Below the pieces are notes generated by a model. The model made no database searches. It was given only the letters and a program-made list of their open reading frames with translations, and was not told the DNA's origin. This document shows positions 42,897 through 47,085 of a stretch of DNA of 47,085 nt, in pieces. Source of the stretch: Candolleomyces eurysporus (taxonomy: Eukaryota; Basidiomycota; Agaricomycetes; Agaricales; Psathyrellaceae); assembly GCA_027579435.1 (NCBI GenBank), contig JANBPK010001248.1:1-47085 (forward strand), given 5' to 3'. The position numbers and the translations under genes are program-made. How positions within the stretch are numbered: the stretch's first letter is position 1; the number at the start of each line of letters is the position of its first letter.

Positions 42897-45146
42897 ATGG
42901 GCAAACTCACGACCCTTGTAGGGCTCATTGTCCTTAGCGCTTCTCTCGTTCATGGAAAGGTCTACACCGATCTCGAACAGCTGGACTCCGCGAAGGAATC
43001 ATACGACTTCATTGTTGTTGGAGGTTTGGCCATTTATTGTCGTAGCTGCTCCTAATTGACCACCCATCAGGTGGAGTTGGAGGCTCAGTCGTGGCTAGTC
43101 GACTTTCAGAAAACCCTCGTTACAATGTTCTCCTCGTTGAAGCTGGGCCCGAGTTAGTCTCCGTTTTCCGTTGCCCCTCACACATGCAGCTTAACGCCAA
43201 TTCCTTCATAGCAATGAAGGTGTTACTGAAATCGCTGTCCCTGGTATGTTCTTCGGTATCAACAGGACGTACACCTGGGGCCATGTCACGACGCCTCAAG
43301 TTGGCTTGAATGATCGTTCCATGCCATATACGCAAGGACGCGTCCTTGGTGGATCTAGCTCTGTCAGTGAGTGGAAAGCGATTACTGTACTGTCATTGGT
43401 CGTCAAGACTGAGATGAAACTCGTAGATGGGATGATGTATACTCGCGGTTCGTCTGATGATTTTGACCTTTGGGGGAAAGTATCAGGGGATCGTTCCTGG
43501 TCCTGGAAAACCCTGTTCCCATATTTCTTGCGCGTAAGCCTGACACGTCTAATTTGAGTCTCCGTAAGATTAATGCAATATGCCTTAGAACGAAAAACTT
43601 GTCCCACCTCCCGGTGGTCGGAACGCGAGTGGCCAGTACGATCCTCGGTACCACGGTTATCGCGGCCCCACTACAGTCAGCCTTCCATGGGGTGGCCCGA
43701 CAGATTTCGATCTATTAGCGCTCAAAAACGCTGAGCAAAGCAAGGAGATAAAGTTCAATTTGGAGCCTAACTCGGGCAAACCTTCAGGCCTTAGTAAGTT
43801 AGATAATCCCTGATTTTCACGCGTAAATCAACTAGCACTGTCTTTTCGTAGTTTGGGTTCAATCTACGATCGGAAACGGTGAACGATGCAGCGCGGCCGT
43901 TGGATTCCTTGGACCCAAAGCCAGGGAACGACCCAACTTGACCATCCTACTCAATACTCAGGCCACTCGCGTGCTTCCTTCGAAGGAGTCTCGTCAATTG
44001 GATATCAGGACTCTCGAAATTGCTTCCATTACAAGCGGTACTATATCTCCCTCCGCTCCTCAGACGCCAAGCTTCAACTGAACCGTCTTCCCAGGTAAAA
44101 CGACCACTGTCACTGCCAAAAAAGAAGTTATTTTGTCGGCCGGAGCGTTTGGAACACCACACCTTCTTCTGAACTCCGGTATCGGAGACAAGAAAGACTT
44201 GGAAGAGGTCAAAGTGAAGGCCATTCACCATCTTCCTGAAGTTGGCAAAGGATTGAGCGACCACCTGACTTTCCCCGTCGGCTGGACCGCCAATGACACG
44301 ATTAAACCCGTCGATTATGCTGCTGCTTTGGAGCAATGGCAGACCAACCGTACTGGACCTTTGAGCGAAGCTGTCGGGCATCAGGTTATGTTTGCTCGCA
44401 TTCCACCGAGCGCTCCCTTGTTCAAGGAGCACCGCGATCCCGCATCCGGTCCCAATGCACCTCACATTGAGATTACGCTTGCTGTAAGTCATTTTATCGT
44501 CTGCGTGAAATGATTTTGCAGTCTGACACCAATTCAGACCCAGGGAGCTCAGGTCGGAGCGTACATCGTCCTTTTGACCCCCAAATCCCGTTAGTCCCAT
44601 ATTCTTCCACCCGCGATGCTATACTCAGGAAAATCATTTAGGTGGTTCCGTGAAAATTGCTTCCAACAACCCTCTCGACAAGCCACTTATCGACCTCGGT
44701 TTCCTTACCCACCCGTTCGATATTGAAGCCATCAAGGAGGGTGTCCGATTGGCTAAACGATGGTATGATGGACCCGCTTACAAGGGCTATATCACTGGTT
44801 TCCTTGGCCCGGATCCAGATACGCTGCCCGCTGAGGAGTTCGCTGATCAGCTGAAGGCGGCTGCTGGGACCTTCTGGCACCCTGTCGGCACCGCTACTAT
44901 CTCGCCCAAGGGAGCGAAGCATGGCGTTTTGGACCCGGATTTGAAGGTCAAGGGCGTGAAAGGGCTTCGCGTCGTTGATGGCTCTGCGATTGTAAGTGTC
45001 TTTCGTTTCGCTACTCAACAGTCATTGCTGGAGTTCAGCTGACCAACCCCCGATTCGTGTAGCCGTATGTTCCAACTGCGCATACTCAAGCTTCTGTGTA
45101 CGTCCTCTCAGAGAGGGCCTCGGATCTCATCAAGGACTCCTGGTAA
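42897..45146 (+). CDS. GMC oxidoreductase (aryl-alcohol-oxidase-like), complete
   Basis: Secreted FAD alcohol oxidase, 578 aa. Ten exons: 42897-43023, 43071-43152, 43212-43366, 43427-43533, 43589-43793, 43852-44037, 44095-44483, 44538-44589, 44642-44991, 45063-45146; all introns GT-AG. Signal peptide [23 protein letters not shown] motif [20 protein letters not shown], signature [48 protein letters not shown], active-site His in [11 protein letters not shown], second His in [13 protein letters not shown]. Length and motifs fit AA3_2 aryl-alcohol oxidases, which supply H2O2 to ligninolytic peroxidases (family knowledge); the true substrate is not determinable. It is clearly paralogous to the two left-end copies, with identical intron positions, but in opposite orientation and about 38 kb away. 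Confidence 0.93.
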
Positions 45147-45480
45147 ATACGGGAGTAGGGATCTGGGCACGGTGCACAAAGAACAATATCGACGGACAGC
45201 ATATAGCCGAGGATGATATTGAAGACGGTCTCATCGATTTTTGGAAAGTCTGAAACCTAAATTGATTCTATTAAACGATTTCAAATGATTTCTAGAGCAA
45301 GGTTGACACCTGTAGTTTCTACTGGCTGCATTTTGGAAGTGTCACAGAGAACTGGCGCGGTTCTCGTTTCGGTGCAAGAGTGAGCGCTTTTACCTGGCTT
45401 GTTCCAGATAGCATCCAGAAGCTGTCGATCGTCGTCGTTGAGTTTATGGCCTATGCTTTATATTCGGAGTGAATTCCTCA
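45147..45480. other. Convergent intergenic region
   Basis: 3' region of the GMC gene and of the minus-strand gene that follows. No feature recognised. Confidence 0.5.
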
Positions 45481-45950
45481 TTATTCATACTCGTCACTGC
45501 TGGGATCGTACGGAAGTTTGGTGAACCTAGGAGGGGCCAGCTCCGGCCTCCAATAAATCAATTCGACAAGCTCCCTCGTCTTCTCCATCAACCGCCGAGA
45601 ATGCTCATCTAGCTGAGGCAAGTCACCCTGGCGAGCATACCGACGGAACTTGATGTCTGCCGCCAGGACCACCAATAGCAATAGCCAACTCGAACGCGAA
45701 TGGGGGGAAGGCGCTGAGCCTGGTCGGTGCTGGCAGACTCAGACGTCGGCTGAGACGCGGTACCGGTGGAGAATGCTTGACGGAGTGTCCCATCTTGCTG
45801 AAAGACTTGGTAGAAGGCACACTGGCCGTCAGTCTGATAGACAGGGAGATAGAGAAAATGCTTCGGATGGAGGATGACAAGCTCGTACTTCACGTTGGGA
45901 AAAGCTTCTCGAAAGACCTGTTATAAACACGCTATGTGAGAATGAGTCCC
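45481..45950 (-). CDS. Hypothetical protein, C-terminal exons
   Basis: After an acceptor TTTATAACAG the minus strand reads VFREAFPNVKYELVILHPKH, LPVYQTDGQCAFYQVFQQD, GTLRQAFSTGT. In another frame it continues LAADIKFRRYARQGDLPQLD, EHSRRLMEKTRELVELIYW, ending RFTKLPYDPSSDEYE at 45481. The composition and the acidic, tyrosine-containing end are protein-like and the two parts surely belong together. No canonical intron reconciles the frames around GYCYWW/LLLVVL, so either a base is wrong or the junction is unusual. No domain recognised and the true start is not found. Confidence 0.5.
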
Positions 45951-46040
45951 CTGCAACAACGGCAAAAGCTTGCTGTGCGTCTCTTTGGAACGGGCTGACA
46001 ACTTGAAAGCGACGGATGAAGTCTCCACGACCCCGTGTCC

Positions 46041-46050
46041 ATTTATATAT
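46041..46050 (-). promoter_or_regulatory. TATA-box-like sequence
   Basis: Minus strand ATATATAAAT, about 90 nt upstream of the coding stretch that starts near 45950. It could be the core promoter of that gene. An open frame (FGVVAPTVSLESLSMFTEL) runs into it, so this is uncertain. Confidence 0.3.
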
Positions 46051-46099
46051 CCCACATCTCGTTTTCTTGAGTGAATAACTCGGTGAACATGCTGAGGCT

Positions 46100-46790
46100 C
46101 TCGAGCGAGACCGTCGGAGCTACCACACCGAATTTATTCATGAGCCTGTTCAAAGTAAGATTCACTCCTTCGAAAAACGTTAATATTCGAATTCCCCGTT
46201 GTACGTAGTCAGATGAACCTACAGTTGACAAGATTGTCTGGAGCGTCGAGGTGGAACAAATCAGAGACGACGTTCAGAGCCTTCAGTCTCTCAGACTAGA
46301 GGGAAAAGATAACTGTAAGACATTCGTTCAGTCGACAGGAGGACGAGGACAACCGACTCACAATTTTCCTTGCCAAAACTTTGCTCTCTTGAACGGCGTA
46401 CACACAATGGGCCCTCTAGTTGGCATAGCAGACTTCGTTGGTGGTGAAAGAAGGCTCATCACGGGCAATATCGCGAGGCCCTTCATCGTCCTCCGACCCA
46501 GCATAGGACCGCCCGCCGTTGGAGAGCTNCGCCCCGCCGGACTTCGAGGGCACCCTATGCCGGGACCGCTTGAAGATCGGCAAAGTTGACCACAGTGCTG
46601 GATACTTTCTGGCTGTTCCATCCGATGAGGATCGACATGGTGGAAAGGTAAATGGTTAGTTTCAAGAACCATCCATCTGAACCAGCCGACATAAATACCA
46701 CTGTCCGTACGAGTCAAAATGAAAACCACGATCGCCACCACGAGGCTCTCGAATGAAAGAGAGAGAAAAAAGGGAATCGGATTTTGAGAT
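46100..46790 (-). other. Unresolved minus-strand coding fragments, possibly a membrane protein
   Basis: After an acceptor-like TTCATTCGAG (about 46750) the minus strand reads SLVVAIVVFILTRTDSGIY, a membrane-helix-like stretch. Further on, in another frame, SNGGRSYAGSEDDEGPRD and PSFTTNEVCYAN end in a stop near 46412, resembling the acidic tails of basidiomycete multi-pass proteins. An N at 46529 interrupts it. A separate open stretch (LNRLMNKFGVVAPTVSLESL) lies at 46100-46200. I cannot chain these into one gene. Confidence 0.3.
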
Positions 46791-47085
46791 TAGACAGTCA
46801 ATCTACTTATCTACGGGTGTCAAATACGAAGAGAACGAGGAACTATTATCTATCACGCAAACGCAGCCTGAGGTGCTTTGCCCGCATCCCCATGGCTCTC
46901 GTTCTTAACGAACGCCTTTGTGCATTGAGCCATAGTCACCGATCTATACATCAAAAAAAAAAGGCAGAGGAAGAAAAAAAAAAGAGTCAGCATCGCCATC
47001 CAAGCAAAGAATAGAGGAATAAACACCACTCACGCTCTCGATATAGGATCAGTCTGATAAAAGTTGGCAATAGGTTTCCTAAACG
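46791..47085. other. Window end, no gene seen
   Basis: A-runs (46951-46981) and no convincing open frame; may be intron or 5' region of the minus-strand fragments to the left. Confidence 0.4.

Noticed and set aside
1..47085. tRNA or rRNA genes
   Set aside because: I looked for clover-leaf or conserved rRNA sequence and recognised none; a tRNAscan run would be decisive.

Overview
The window looks like nuclear DNA of a basidiomycete, most likely a wood- or litter-decaying agaricomycete. Genes are split by many short introns of about 45-60 nt. The recognisable families (aryl-alcohol-oxidase-like GMC oxidoreductases, DUF6534 membrane proteins, PDR/ABCG transporters, NACHT 'NWD2-like' STAND proteins, F-box/LRR proteins, MYND fingers) are typical of Agaricomycetes genomes. 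I cannot name the species. Single Ns at 11317, 14744, 18151, 18642, 37952 and 46529 mostly touch homopolymers, so single-base frameshifts must be read with caution.

Layout. 1-5640: two tandem minus-strand GMC oxidoreductase genes in a direct duplication of about 3.9 kb; the first is cut by the window edge. 5744-7158: a conserved SURF6/Rrp14 ribosome-biogenesis gene whose 5' edge is the duplication breakpoint. 8783-10336: a DUF6534 multi-pass membrane protein. 12583-18143: a full-size PDR-type ABC transporter, including one GC-AG intron. 18907-33568: a tandem minus-strand array of five NACHT-ATPase (fungal NLR-like) genes plus one truncated copy. Two copies (21492-23481 and 31538-33568) look intact. 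Three carry different frameshifts at the same point, just after the Walker A strand. Between them lie a 238-bp MITE-like element and degenerate MYND-finger exons. 34225-35976: an F-box/LRR-like gene, followed by a decayed 3' copy of it. 37537-41443: a 3.9-kb Tc1/mariner-type (DD34E) transposon with 181-bp terminal inverted repeats, a TA target duplication, a transposase gene and a second gene of unknown function. 41536: a short F-box-like gene beside the insertion. 42897-45146: a complete third GMC oxidoreductase on the plus strand. 45481-47085: poorly resolved minus-strand coding fragments.

How it fits together. The GMC paralogues are predicted secreted flavoenzymes that oxidise aromatic or aliphatic alcohols and release H2O2 for lignocellulose attack. 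The ABC transporter is a plausible exporter of aromatic or toxic compounds, but a functional link is only inferred from proximity. The NACHT array is a separate, fast-evolving birth-and-death locus of the kind associated with fungal self/non-self or innate recognition. It lies beside F-box and MYND remnants and transposons, which suggests a recombination-prone accessory island between more stable genes.
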